A DNA stretch of 64,000 nucleotides from Dryas octopetala. Its lineage: Eukaryota > Streptophyta > Magnoliopsida > Rosales > Rosaceae. Positions 47,941-59,170 of this stretch are shown piece by piece. Positions within the stretch are counted from its first letter, which is position 1. Every line of letters begins with the position of its first letter. The DNA lies in assembly GCA_963921425.1 (NCBI GenBank), contig OY992838.1:186001-250000 (forward strand). The letters run 5' to 3'. The position numbers and the translations under genes are program-made. The notes under the pieces are model-generated. The model saw nothing but the letters and a program-made list of their open reading frames with translations. It was not told the DNA's origin and did no database searches.

Positions 47941-50385
47941 ATGGGAGAGAATAATCAGAGAGAGAATATGGGTGATGAGTTCATAGTGGAAGACGACGAC
48001 ATTTCCACCATCCCAGCTGCTACTACGATGATGACGACAATAGCAGAACATCGTGAAATGGATCCGAGGAATGATGATGTCTCGGCACCTCCCATGCAAT
48101 TAGCAGAGTTGAGCAGTAAAGCATCACCATCTCATTCAAGAAAGCCACTTCTACTGTCGATAGTACCTTCAAATGGTGGTGGTGGTGGGCGTAGAGGTAG
48201 ACCAAAGGCTAATAACAGTACTCCGAATTTCTTCACACCGTTGGGTAGCCCAATCAGAAGGGCCATCCAACTTACCAAGTTTGACCCTCAGGACGCTTGG
48301 CTCCCCATCACCGAGTCAAGAAATGGTAATGCCTACTATGCTGCCTTCCATACCCTTTGTTCGGGTATTGGAATTCCAGCTCTTGTGCTTCCCGTCTCCT
48401 TCACCGTTCTTGGATGGTACGTAATTAAGGAACCACCTTCAATTCGAACATTCGATCTCTTTTTTAATTTCGTTTTTCTAATATATATATACATGCATGC
48501 AGGACATGGGGGATCATAAGCTTGACAGTGGCGTTTACATGGCAGCTTTACACCCTGTGGCTTTTGGTGAAGCTTCATGAATCCACTGAAACTGGGATGC
48601 GTTACAGTAGATACCTCCAACTTTTCAGTGCTACTTTCGGTGACAAAATGGGGAAGCTGTTTGCCGTATTCCCCATCTATTACCTTTCAGGGGGGACCTG
48701 TGTGGCACTTATTATCGTGGGAGGTTCGAGCATGAAGCTTTTCTTTGAAATCGTGTGCGGCCACGAATGCACCGCCAAGCCACTCACCACGGTGGAATGG
48801 TATTTGGTGTTTACATGTGCTGCGGTGCTTCTGTCTCAGCTCCCCAATTTGAATTCCATTGCGGGGATATCTTTGATTGGCGCAATCACCGCCATCGGCT
48901 ATTGCACTATTATGTGGCTGGTCGCCGTCACCGAGGGAAGGCTGGACGGTGTTTCTTATGATCCCAAAAGAGAAAACACCAATACGGCTATGATTTTCAG
49001 CATTCTCAATGCTCTTGGCATCATTGCTTTTGCTTTTAAAGGCCATAATCTTACCCTAGAAATTCAGGTAATTCACGCACCCCTCTGTCACAAGGCCCAT
49101 TGACTTTATGTCATTTTAGGGTTTAGGTACAAATTTAGGTAACAAATTATAATATTTTTTCATTTCAATTACTAAAACATTTATGTCATTTTATTTTAGG
49201 TACAAAATTTCAGTTTAGATACCAACTTTAAAAAATATAGTTATATTAAACTGTGACTGTCTAATAGTCATAACTTTTTTATTGATTTATTTTTTTTTCA
49301 ATATTTGCAAGGCTTAAACTTTTATTTAGTCTTTGGGTTATAGGACTTCATCCCCAAAACCTAAATCAAAAGTATGAAACCTTTAAAAATTTTAATTTTT
49401 TATAAATTTTAAATAGTCACAACTGTGACTGTTCGACAGTCACAACTGTATAACAAACTGATTTGTGACCTAATTCAAAATATTTTACTCTAAGTTAGTA
49501 CCTAAACTAAAAAAAATTAGTGTCTTGTTGCTTTATTAAAAAACTATTGATATTTGGTATTTAATCCTAATTTTCTATTTGTCATATTGTGTGTATATAT
49601 ATATATATTAATCTTCAAATCTTGTTTAATTAATATATTATTGCATATGTATTGCAGGCAACCATGCCTTCAAGTGACAAGAAGCCATCCCACGTGCCAA
49701 TGTGGAGAGGGGTCAAAGCTGCATATGCAATTATTGCAATGTGCTTGTTTCCCCTAGCAATTGGAGGATATTGGGCCTACGGACACAAGGTATAAATAAT
49801 ACTTATGTCCTCGATCTCCTCCAATTACAAGTCTTCATTTTTCGAATAATAATATGCATGTAAATGCAATTGACTATTTTCTTTTTGAAAAAATAGATAC
49901 CACCAAATGGGGGGATGCTAACTGCAATTTATGAATTCCATGGACGTGACACATCCCAATTGATTCTGGCATTAACGAGCTTATTTATCATAATAAATGC
50001 GGTAAGTTCATTCCAAATCTTTGGCATGCCAATGTTTGATGATATGGAGTCGAAATACATAAAGCGCAAAAACAAACCATGCCCGTGGTGGCTCCGATCG
50101 GTGTCTCGAGCCATGTTTGGATACGGGTGCTTTTTTATAGCGGTGGCAATTCCATTCCTAGGGAGCTTTGCAGGTCTGATAGGAGGGATTGCCATTCCAA
50201 TTACCTTCGCTTATCCTTGTTTTCTGTGGTTAAAGATTAAGAAGCCCAAAAGGTATAGCATCATGTGGTGCCTCAATTGGGGACTTGGTGTTTCTGGCAC
50301 CATTCTCAGTATTATACTCATTGCCGCCGGGATTTATGTTGTCATTGATACTGGAATTCAAGTCAGCTTTTTTAAGCCTCAGTAA
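47941..50385 (+). CDS. Lysine/histidine transporter-like 8 type amino acid permease, intact copy
   Basis: Four exons: 47941-48416, 48503-49067, 49658-49789 and 49897-50385. They give 1,662 nt (553 residues). A long hydrophilic N-terminus (about 110 residues, acidic then Ser/Gly/Arg-rich) leads to KFDPQDAWLPITESRNGN, the entry of the amino acid permease (AAAP, PF01490) domain. About 10-11 hydrophobic helices follow, with family motifs YLSGGTCVALIIVGG, QLPNLNSIAGISLIGA and NKPCPWWLRSVSRAMFGYG, and the protein ends VSFFKPQ. The extended N-terminus and this start of the domain resemble Arabidopsis LHT-like 8 (AATL1). Members move amino acids with protons across the plasma membrane; the substrate here is not known. 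I chose ATG 47941; the frame extends upstream only through a GTG. A partial duplicate lies at 38630-39357. Confidence 0.92.
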
Positions 50386-52782
50386 TTAATATATCCATCT
50401 GTAATTATCTCATCTATATATGTTTAATATATTCACTTCATTAATTAGGATTGTACGGTTGTACCACACTACCACCCATTCCCATATTCCACTTTTTCAT
50501 ACTGCAGGTACGTACTTGTATGTTTGTGACAGTACTACTTAATAAATCTGAATTTTTTTTGGGTCATTGATTTTCTGTTTTCCCATATATGCTGGACAGT
50601 TGTTGCATCTGTTTTTTAAGCATTGGACTGAGTAATGACGAATAAGTGATATTTCTAAGTAGCTAGAAACAAGACATGTACAAATTGTGGAACTCTTGTT
50701 ACAACTTTATGTATAATAAAATAGTAATGAGCAAAGCAAAAAATTAATATAGCACTACAGGTGTTTCATACTCATGATCACCATGAGCTTATAATTTTTT
50801 TAGGTCCTCTTTGGTGGCCAATAAAAAGGAAAATGTCCAAATTAACTTTAGGCTTTGTTTTGTTTTTAATATCTTGAGCTAGCAAATTGGATAAGGTAAC
50901 AATACTATATATTGGCCTGGGAAAAATATTGTTAAAAGGAAGTGGCAAGGCCATATTTAGGTAAGATTATATATGAGGACCCTTTGGGCCTGATCTTTGT
51001 TTCGGTGTTTGTTTCATTTGAAATGAAGTTATCTTTGGGCTCCAGTTGTATACTCTACCTGCCCATTGGGCTTTGAAATGAAGCTATCTTTTCGACAAAA
51101 AAAAGAAAAAAAAAAACAAGAAGAAGAAGACTATTCTAGATTACCCCCTGCTGCTATCTCTCGCTGACCCTTTGGATTGACAGTGTTGAGGCCCCGTGAT
51201 GTGGCTGTTTGAGCTTTCCTTTTCTGTTTGTTGGGCTTCGGACCCACACCCACCCTCCCAACCCCACCCCACTCACCAAAAAAAAAAAAAGAGGAGACAA
51301 AAAACAGAAAAGTCAAAGAAATTAATTATTGAAACAAAAGCATGACAAATTGTATAAGGTTATAAGGGTCAGTCAAAAGTGAGAGGTAGACCGGCCAGAA
51401 GGAACGGGGAAAGTTGTGAGTCTTCTTTAGCAAGGTTGCAGCTGAAATCACATATATGAAACCTAATTACGTGGTGCAACAAGGTTGCAAAGCTGATGTA
51501 AGCTACCAAAACCTACCAGCGTCATCTCAAATTACTTTACAACAACCCTACTGGCCTTAATTATTATTAAGTTGTATAGTACGTACTAAACCCTCATGAT
51601 TAATCAGTCAGGCAGCTGAGGCCGCCTTAATTAATTAATCCAAAGAATAGTCCATCCCCGTGCACATGCACGCACCGAGAGTACTCTATCAGATTTGTTT
51701 ATAGCTAGCTAGACGTACACTTGATGAGTTGTGTTATGGCTAAAAATGCAATTTATGGAACAAACAAGTTGATGGATATATGGATACTTTCACAATTATC
51801 AGGCTCATTCTGTTGAGGTATACCTCAATTTATTTATGTTGAGGTATGTACCTTTTGGGGTCCACACGAGTCGTTTTGTGTCGATCTGAACCGTTCAATT
51901 TTTACATCTCCATAGATAGATCATCCTTGCAAAAAATTAGCCAAATCAGAAATCATTTGCCTATCTAACTTTGATCAAATAAATGGACGAACCAAATATT
52001 TTCAATGAAACCGTCCATTTGTTTTATCAAAGTTAGATAGGCAAATGATTTCCGATTTGGCTAATTTTTTGCAAGAATGATCTATCAATGAAGATGATCC
52101 TTGAGAACGGTTCGGATCGACACAAAACGACTCGTGTGGGCCCCAACAAGGTCATACCTCAACATAAATAAGTTCAGGTATACCTCAACAGAAGGAGCCT
52201 GTTCACAATTATAGTATATAAGGAATAAAATTATCATGAAATTATTACGAACAGAGATTATCTAATGCGCACCTGAGGTATTAGCTAGTAATGGAAGATT
52301 GAAGTCGATCGATCTCACCAAAAAGAAAAGAAGACTACTGAAGTCTCCCAAAGGGACAAGGCCACAAGCAAGCCTCATGCATAAAGAAAAAGTATCCAAC
52401 ACACTCACTAATGGGGTGTGACATATATCTTTAGAGAAAAATAGTACATATATAATCCCGACACAGCAGCCAAAGGTGGCTTGCTCGATCAGTCAAAAGA
52501 TTCTACTTTGAATTCATGTAATATTGTAATACCTACCCCGCATTGCCCTGCCTTAATTGGGTCCCCACAACCACAAGCTTCCTCTATTAATTCACCTACT
52601 CGATCATGAATCATCGATCATCACCAACATCATATCCACCCATATATCTATATCCAACTTAATTTCCTCGATTCATCAATCGCTCTTAGCTCTCTATCTA
52701 TATGCAATTTGGCTTTCACAAGTCACAACCCTTTAATCTAATTATCAACAACAAATTCGATCCAATCTCTCTCTAGATATAT
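50386..52782. promoter_or_regulatory. Intergenic region and promoter of the second transporter gene
   Basis: 50386-50768 is shared with copy 1. 50769-52594 has no counterpart there and contains the foldback element at 51800-52201. The last ~190 bases before 52783 have a leader-like composition. No other gene is supported. Confidence 0.5.
51800..52201. mobile_element. 402-bp foldback (MULE-like) element
   Basis: Starts CAGGCTCATTCTGTTGAGG and ends with its near-inverse CTCAACAGAAGGAGCCTG. TTCACAATTAT (11 bp) flanks both sides (51789-51799 and 52202-52212). The arms are inverted copies along nearly the whole length. Its inner core (gaaccgttcaatttttacat, ttgcaaaaaattagccaaat) resembles the element at 30063-30443. 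Confidence 0.88.
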
Positions 52783-55700
52783 ATGCAGGGTGAGGTGATG
52801 GAAATGAAGTTGAGCCCAATGTCGTCCACAATTAGGAGGGCAGATCCAGAAACTCCGGCCACCTCAAGCCCTCAAATAATATCTCATCATGCGGTACTTG
52901 ATAATTGTCCTAGTAATAATACTATTTATGCCAGTGCCAATGGTACCCCGAAAAACACACCTAAAAGCCCATTTGGTTCACGTTTTATGAATAGTCCTTT
53001 AGGCAGCCCCATGAAAAAGGCCATAGCAAGCATGCAAAGCTACTTAGAAGAAGTTGGACACTTCACCAAGCTTGATCCCCAGGATGCCTGGCTGCCCATC
53101 ACCCAGTCCAGAAATGGTAATGCCTTGTACTCAGCATTTCACACCCTCTCTTCAGGACTCGGAGTGCAAGCCCTCCTTCTTCCTCTATCTTTCACTACGC
53201 TTGGTTGGTACGTACCTAACTTACTTTCACTTGTGTTTTTTTTTTTTTTCTCTTTGTTCTTAATTAAGTCAATTAATTAAACTGATTAATTGGAATTAAT
53301 TAACTAATATATACTAACTGGTTGCTTATACAGGGCATGGGGAATTATATGTCTCTCACTGGTTTTCATGTGGCAACTGTATACTCTGTGGTTACTCATA
53401 CAGCTTCATGAATCCCAATCTGGGACGCGCTACAGCAGATACCTCCGCCTTTCCATGGCCGCTTTTGGTAATTATTAATTAATCATCATCCTCATGCATT
53501 ATCATACATTTCAAGCCAAATTAATTAATGTTAATCAAATTCGATCATCAAATCCCATAAGGCCACTTGCAGTACAGTACTCTCACACGCATCCTGCATG
53601 GCACGTCGGTCACTTGAAGTACAGTACTCTCACTAAACTACTGTTTGGGAATAATACTTTCTTTTATTCCCAAAGGATTAGTTTTAATAAGGTAGACTTA
53701 ATTCACACCAAATTAAACTTGAAAGAGTACGTGAAGTGGTGAACATACTACTTTTCAAAATAAAATTACAGTGAATTGAAACTTGAAAGTATATTTTTTA
53801 GTTTTTTAATTAATAGTGAAAGTAATGCAAGTTTAAGTGTTGATATCACTAATCACATATGCAACAAATAACAATTAATATATAATTAAAAGTGATGCAT
53901 GCTTTATATTTGTTTACCTATATAGGGTACAAGCAAATCCCTGAATCCGAACTATGGGTTTTCCTTAAGAATATATGATGATATAATATGAGATATTATT
54001 GGCTTTAGTGAGTTGTGGTCCTTAAACTACAAATATATATATATATAGTCCTTGCTTATCCTTACTTTTGTCTTTTAGGATCTAATCGTTAACTACTTTA
54101 ACATAAATTAGCTGTAATCAGTGTTCTAAAAATCGCTCTAGCGGCGCCTAGGTGCTAGGTATTGGCCAGCCACCCCCCGATTAACACTTAGGCGTTTTTT
54201 AATTATCTTTTAATTTTTAATTATTTTTAAACACAAAGTATTAATAACAAGTAATAAGTAACAATTTTTCAAAATACGCATCTCAATAAGTAACAATTTC
54301 TCTCTTGTATGAAGCTAGTAAGGCCCCTTAGGCTAATACTAGTACTAATTAAAAAGCCGCCTTGGCGCTAGGCGCCCCCCCCCCCCCCCCCCCCGCCTGC
54401 CCGTCTGCCCGTCTGCCTAGCGACTTTTAGAACATTGGCTGTAATTATTAAACACAGTAATCGATAATATATACATGCATGCTTCTCAGATATTACACTA
54501 TTAAGAGTATGTGCATTGGTTAGCTATCAGCAATAGTTAAAGCTAAAATTTAGATAAAAGTCATAAAAAGTCATAAAAATTCTCTACATTGATTGGCATT
54601 TAGCTATTGCAAGCTCAAAAGCCAAGCAAATGCAAGGATGTAGTGCACGCTGATTGAAGGATGTCCTACAGCTGAGTCCTATGCTGAAAACTAAAAGCTA
54701 AAAACTAAATATGTGAGTCTTAATTATAATATTTACCAATGTACAAATTTGTGATTTTAGCTAAAAGCTAAAGCTAAATGTTGCTTTTAGCTATAGCTAT
54801 AACTAAAAGCCTAAAACCAACGCACACGCTCTAATAAGATCATATATGTATTCAGTTAGCTATCTATCTAGCTTAGCCAAGAAATCTCACTTTATGTAAA
54901 ATCAACTAATATTTTCTCTTTTCTTTGACAATATCGTATGATTTGATTAGAGGGGACATCTTATTTGACTGGTTAATTACCAAACCAACAATCCTGCATG
55001 TGATAGTCATGTTAATTTGACTGTGAATTATGTTATCCTGGTGGACAGTGGACCAAGGACCATCTCTTAACTCCAAGAAATTTTTTCAGATGAGAAATTG
55101 ACTAATTATGTATTTGCAGGTGAGAAACTAGGGAAATTTATGGCACTGTTTCCAATCATGTACCTCTCAGGTGGCACGTGTGTGACCCTCATCATGATTG
55201 GCGGTGGGACCATGAAAATATTTTTCCAAATGGCGTGTGGTGAGAAATGCCATGTAAATCCACTATCGACCGTTGAGTGGTACTTGGTGTTTACGGCAGC
55301 AGCCATTCTTCTTGCTCAGCTTCCCAACCTCAATTCAATTGCTGGGGTTTCTCTCATTGGGGCTATCACTGCCGTAACCTATTTCACCCTCATATGGCTG
55401 GTTTCCATAACCAAATATAGGCCCCTGGCTGTTTCCTATGACCCAGTACTGGAACCAAAATCAGATGCAGCTACTGTTTTTAATGTTCTCAATGCGCTTG
55501 GGATTACTACCTTCGCTTTTAGAGGCCACAATCTTGTGCTTGAAATACAGGTAAATAAACCCATTTTCCATTTCATTTGATGAGATTAACCTAATCCTAT
55601 ATTGCTAATGGAGATAATTTTACTCTTTTTAAAACGAAAAAAATAAATAGATAGAAAAGTGAAAGAGATTATTCTACCGCTCATAATCATATGAGTTATA

Positions 55701-56473
55701 TTTGCAGGGGACCATGCCTTCGAGCACCAAGTGCCCCTCACGTTTGCCAATGTGGAAAGGGGTGAAGTTTGCATATCTCATCATCGCACTCTGTTTGTTT
55801 CCTCTTGCAATTGGTGGCTATTGGGCTTATGGAAATTTGGTAACAAAACGAGTTCAATTACCCCTTTTAGTTACCTGGACCAGTTGAAATCACTAGCATT
55901 CTTTAATTTTCCATTTGTAGAACAATTACAAATACAGATGTAATTTTTTTTATTTTTTTTTAAAACTAATTTACTATGATTCTATCGCAGATACCTTCAA
56001 ATGGTGGGATGTTAAATGCTTTGTACAAATACCACGGACATGACACATCAAAATTTGTCCTGGGTTTGACAAGCATTCTCGTTGTGGTTAACAGCCTAAG
56101 CTCGTTTCAAATATATGCAATGCCAGTGTTCGACAACCTGGAATTCAGATATACTAGTAGCATGAACAAACCTTGTCCATGGTGGCTACGCTCAGGGTTT
56201 AGGATTTTCTTTTGCTGCTTTGCCTTTTTTATATCGGTGGCACTACCATTCTTGCCAAGCTTGGCAGGACTGATTGGAGGAATTGCTGTACCAATCACCT
56301 TAGCATATCCATGTTTCATGTGGATACTCATCAAGAAACCTCCTAAATATAGCGCCATTTTTAATTGGGTACTGGGATCCTTGGGGATCGTCCTTGGCAT
56401 TTTAATTGTTACCGGAGCGATTTGGACTATAGTGACGACGGGTATAGAAGTCCACTTCTTCAAGCCTCAATAA
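52783..56473 (+). CDS. Second lysine/histidine transporter-like 8 type permease
   Basis: Five exons: 52783-53207, 53334-53467, 55120-55550, 55708-55839 and 55991-56473. They give 1,605 nt (534 residues). The plan is the same as the gene at 47941: a hydrophilic Ser/Pro-rich N-terminus with SPLGSPMKKAIASM, then KLDPQDAWLPITQSRNGN, then the AAAP permease domain and a C-terminus ending VHFFKPQ. Exons 2 and 3 together (134 + 431 = 565 nt) equal exon 2 of the neighbour exactly, so this gene has one extra intron (53468-55119, phase 2). That intron is 1.65 kb and contains two MITEs. The proteins are clearly paralogous but well diverged, so this is an older tandem duplicate than the OPCL1 block. Another possible start is ATG 52798. 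The substrate is unknown. Confidence 0.92.
54119..54437. mobile_element. 319-bp hAT-type MITE in the transporter intron
   Basis: Ends CAGTGTTCTAAAAATCGCT and the inverse of CAATGTTCTAAAAGTCGCT. GCTGTAAT is duplicated on both sides (54111-54118 and 54438-54445). It includes an unusual run of ~19 C at about 54376-54394. Confidence 0.9.
54505..54831. mobile_element. 327-bp Tourist-like MITE in the same intron
   Basis: Ends GAGTATGTGCATTGGTT and the inverse of GAGCGTGTGCGTTGGTT, flanked by TAA (54502-54504 and 54832-54834). The interior is rich in 'agctaaa' motifs in both orientations. It fits PIF/Harbinger MITEs. Confidence 0.85.
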
Positions 56474-57146
56474 GCCATTGCAGCAACAAGAGCACTACAA
56501 AGTCTAGTATTGATGTTTAGCTACAACAAAGTCTACAGATATTTGGCTACTACAAAGTATGGTTCTGATGTTTATCTACAAGCAGCGTCCTGCTACACTT
56601 GAGCTATCAATGTCACCTCTTCATTTAGTCCGGGTGGCATAACTAGTGCCTTGTAAAAGAACAGACCCAATCCTGATCTTAGAAACGGAAGCAACAATTT
56701 CAACAACTGTTTGGGTATCTAAAATAATTGTACAGCATGCAGCATATATATCCACGTAGCAATAATAACACTTTGAGTATGTATCTGAAATGTGGTAACA
56801 CTGTTTCTTATGCCATTGTATTGTTGATAAGTAAAACAAATATCATCAATCTCTCAGTAGTAATATGCCAAAAAAAAAACCTCAGTAGTTACTGAAAATG
56901 AACCGTACCTTCAACTAACCATTCCTCCCCCTCCTCGCGAAATCTTTCTATCTTGAACGATGAACATGCCACTTTGATCAGCATCTTCCAGAGTAATCAC
57001 AGCAAATTTTTTACTTGATTTTTGAAGGAGTGATTACACATTCCAATAAACGAAAGAGAGGATACAGACCTAATGCAATTGCCAAGAAATTTCACGATTT
57101 ACACAATAAGGATGGGTGGAGCATAACTTCATCTAGACATCTACTA
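56474..57146. other. Convergent 3' region
   Basis: 673 bp between the transporter stop and the stop of the minus-strand membrane protein gene. No ORF of note; it should contain both 3' UTRs. Confidence 0.5.
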
Positions 57147-58813
57147 TTACATGGATAATGGAAGAAGCATCCTTCGTTTCTTTTTCTTAGCCACTCTCAC
57201 TTGCTTTGTAATTTTTATGCACAAAAGCAAAAGCATTGCGATGCATACTAAGATAAAAGCAAGTCGCATATGCCCAAAATATAAAGAAACCGCTGAAAAA
57301 ACCAGGAAAGCTAGAATTACCAGTTCCCATATTACAAAGAGAACAACATCCACCCTGCATAAACAGATTGGGGAGAAAAGAAAAAAATATTATCATAAAT
57401 GCTATAATCCCAGAGATATCATAATAAAAAATAAAAAAAAAACTGAGACAGCTCAAACAGGAATACTAAATCCGAAACCATCAAAGTTCCCACGATAATC
57501 TAGTTACACAAACCTTAACTATTAGTATTCCCACAATAATGACCAATCAAGTTCATCAAGTGCAAAAGGCAAGAGAACATCAAGAATACAATCAAAGATC
57601 ATATCAAAGCAACAAGTGCCCACATGCAATCACTGTTCAAGATAACCCTGATTCCACTATGTTGGAAATTTGTAAACCAGAATGCTATAGCTACGGACAC
57701 CTCAGCAATCTCACATAAAGCATTGACTGAACATTTATATGGGGTACAACTAACAAATCCGAAAGCATTCACATGCCATACACAACCAATAAGAGTTTAA
57801 TACATCTATCATCTAACAAGATCAGAAAAGCAAAAACAAAAATGTTTTGCACTAATGGATTCACAAAAGTTAGGACGTGAAAAGGAAAGATTGTTGGGAA
57901 CAAGAATGAACCCATCAGCTGGTGCTCCATAAAGGAAGCAAGCCAAGGCTAGTGCTCAAGTAATAAGCAACACTTTGTTTTAGCAAGGTCCTATACAGCT
58001 AATGGACAGCCCATAGTAGGGGCTTGATTACCAGTATACATGCATGTTCTCCCAGACTATAGAAGTATGAGTTGCAATCTGGGAAAATTTTCCTCTCTAA
58101 GATGAATCAACACCTTTTTTTTTTTTTTTTTTTCAATTGGGTTCTTATACATCTAAAGGGACACTTGATAGTAGACATCCACAACCAAATTGCATAAACA
58201 GGCGCTATACCAATTACCAACAGAAACTTTTGATCATTAAATTTTGCACTTCTATTCCTTTATTGTAATTCCTCATTTTCTACTATGAATATATTAAAGA
58301 AAATAGATATTATAGCACCCAAACTACAATTGGTTACCACTAGAGGAAAATTTCACATAATTCACAAGTGAATTTAAAAAAAATCAAAGGAAAACCTATG
58401 TGCAAAGAGCTATCAATTTATTCGAGCTTGGAATATAGGGATTTAGGTCCCGAAGCTGAAGTTATGATTAGAAGGCCTCAAATAAAAAAACAAGAAATTC
58501 TCCAAAGAAAACCAGAACAGGAGCTGATCTATCTCAAATTCCCGAACGAAATTTAATGTAACGACAGGTAGCGTATCAAATTGTTTAGCATATAGATCCC
58601 ACAATGAAAAAGCAAAGAGAAAATAATCAAGATTAAAGGAGAAATAAAGCAGAAATAGAGAAAGTAAGGAGCGGAGTTTGGGAGTTGATTGTAATTGCAC
58701 CTTGATAAAGTATGATTAGAGGTGGAGGAGAAGAAGGAGACGGAGGCCCAGTCATGCTTCGATCGAAGCTGATACTCTCTCAACTGCTCGGCCAGATTCG
58801 ATCGCGTTATCAT
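57147..58813 (-). CDS. Conserved small plant membrane protein, function unknown
   Basis: Two exons on the minus strand: 58813-58701 and 57354-57147 (321 nt, 106 residues). Exon 1 encodes MITRSNLAEQLREYQ and HDWASVSFFSSTSN; exon 2 encodes two hydrophobic segments (VVLFVIWELVILAFLVFSAV and LAFILVCIAMLLLLCI) and a basic tail with AKKKKRR ending LPLSM. The splice joins Ser-AG to G-GTG to make an Arg codon, keeping the frame. I recall highly similar short proteins across seed plants annotated only as membrane or hypothetical protein; I do not know a function. Exon 1 alone looks like a fragment in three frames, so the gene is easy to miss. It is divergent from LDL1, start codons 357 bp apart. The 1,346-bp intron holds no recognised element. 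Confidence 0.8.
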
Positions 58814-59170
58814 CTCTCTACAGCAACCCTTTGCTTTGTTTTGGTTCTATATCTCTAGACAAGGAGCTCCGAGCTCAGGTTTCTTCAACAATGGCTTTGA
58901 ACGCTGAACGACGCAAACGTATTCGCTGGCTTCCGTGGACCTCCTCTCACTATAATTCTCTTTCCCTTTTTTATTTCTTTTTAAAGTTTATTTAAGATTT
59001 TAAATTTAGACGGCGGGCTCTTTGTCAGGCCCATTGCTATTGCGTTGATGGTTCAAAGATGGGCCTCTCTGACTACCTGCGCCCAAAACATTTCACTTTG
59101 AATTTCAAAGAAAGCCCTAGAATTGGCTTAAGTAAAGAGAGTCCACATCGGATCTGAATCACACACCCAC
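58814..59170. promoter_or_regulatory. Putative bidirectional promoter (small membrane protein / LDL1)
   Basis: 357 bp between two divergent start codons. Both genes must be driven from here or from inside the neighbour's leader. No clear TATA box is seen on either side, as is common for housekeeping promoters. Confidence 0.5.
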
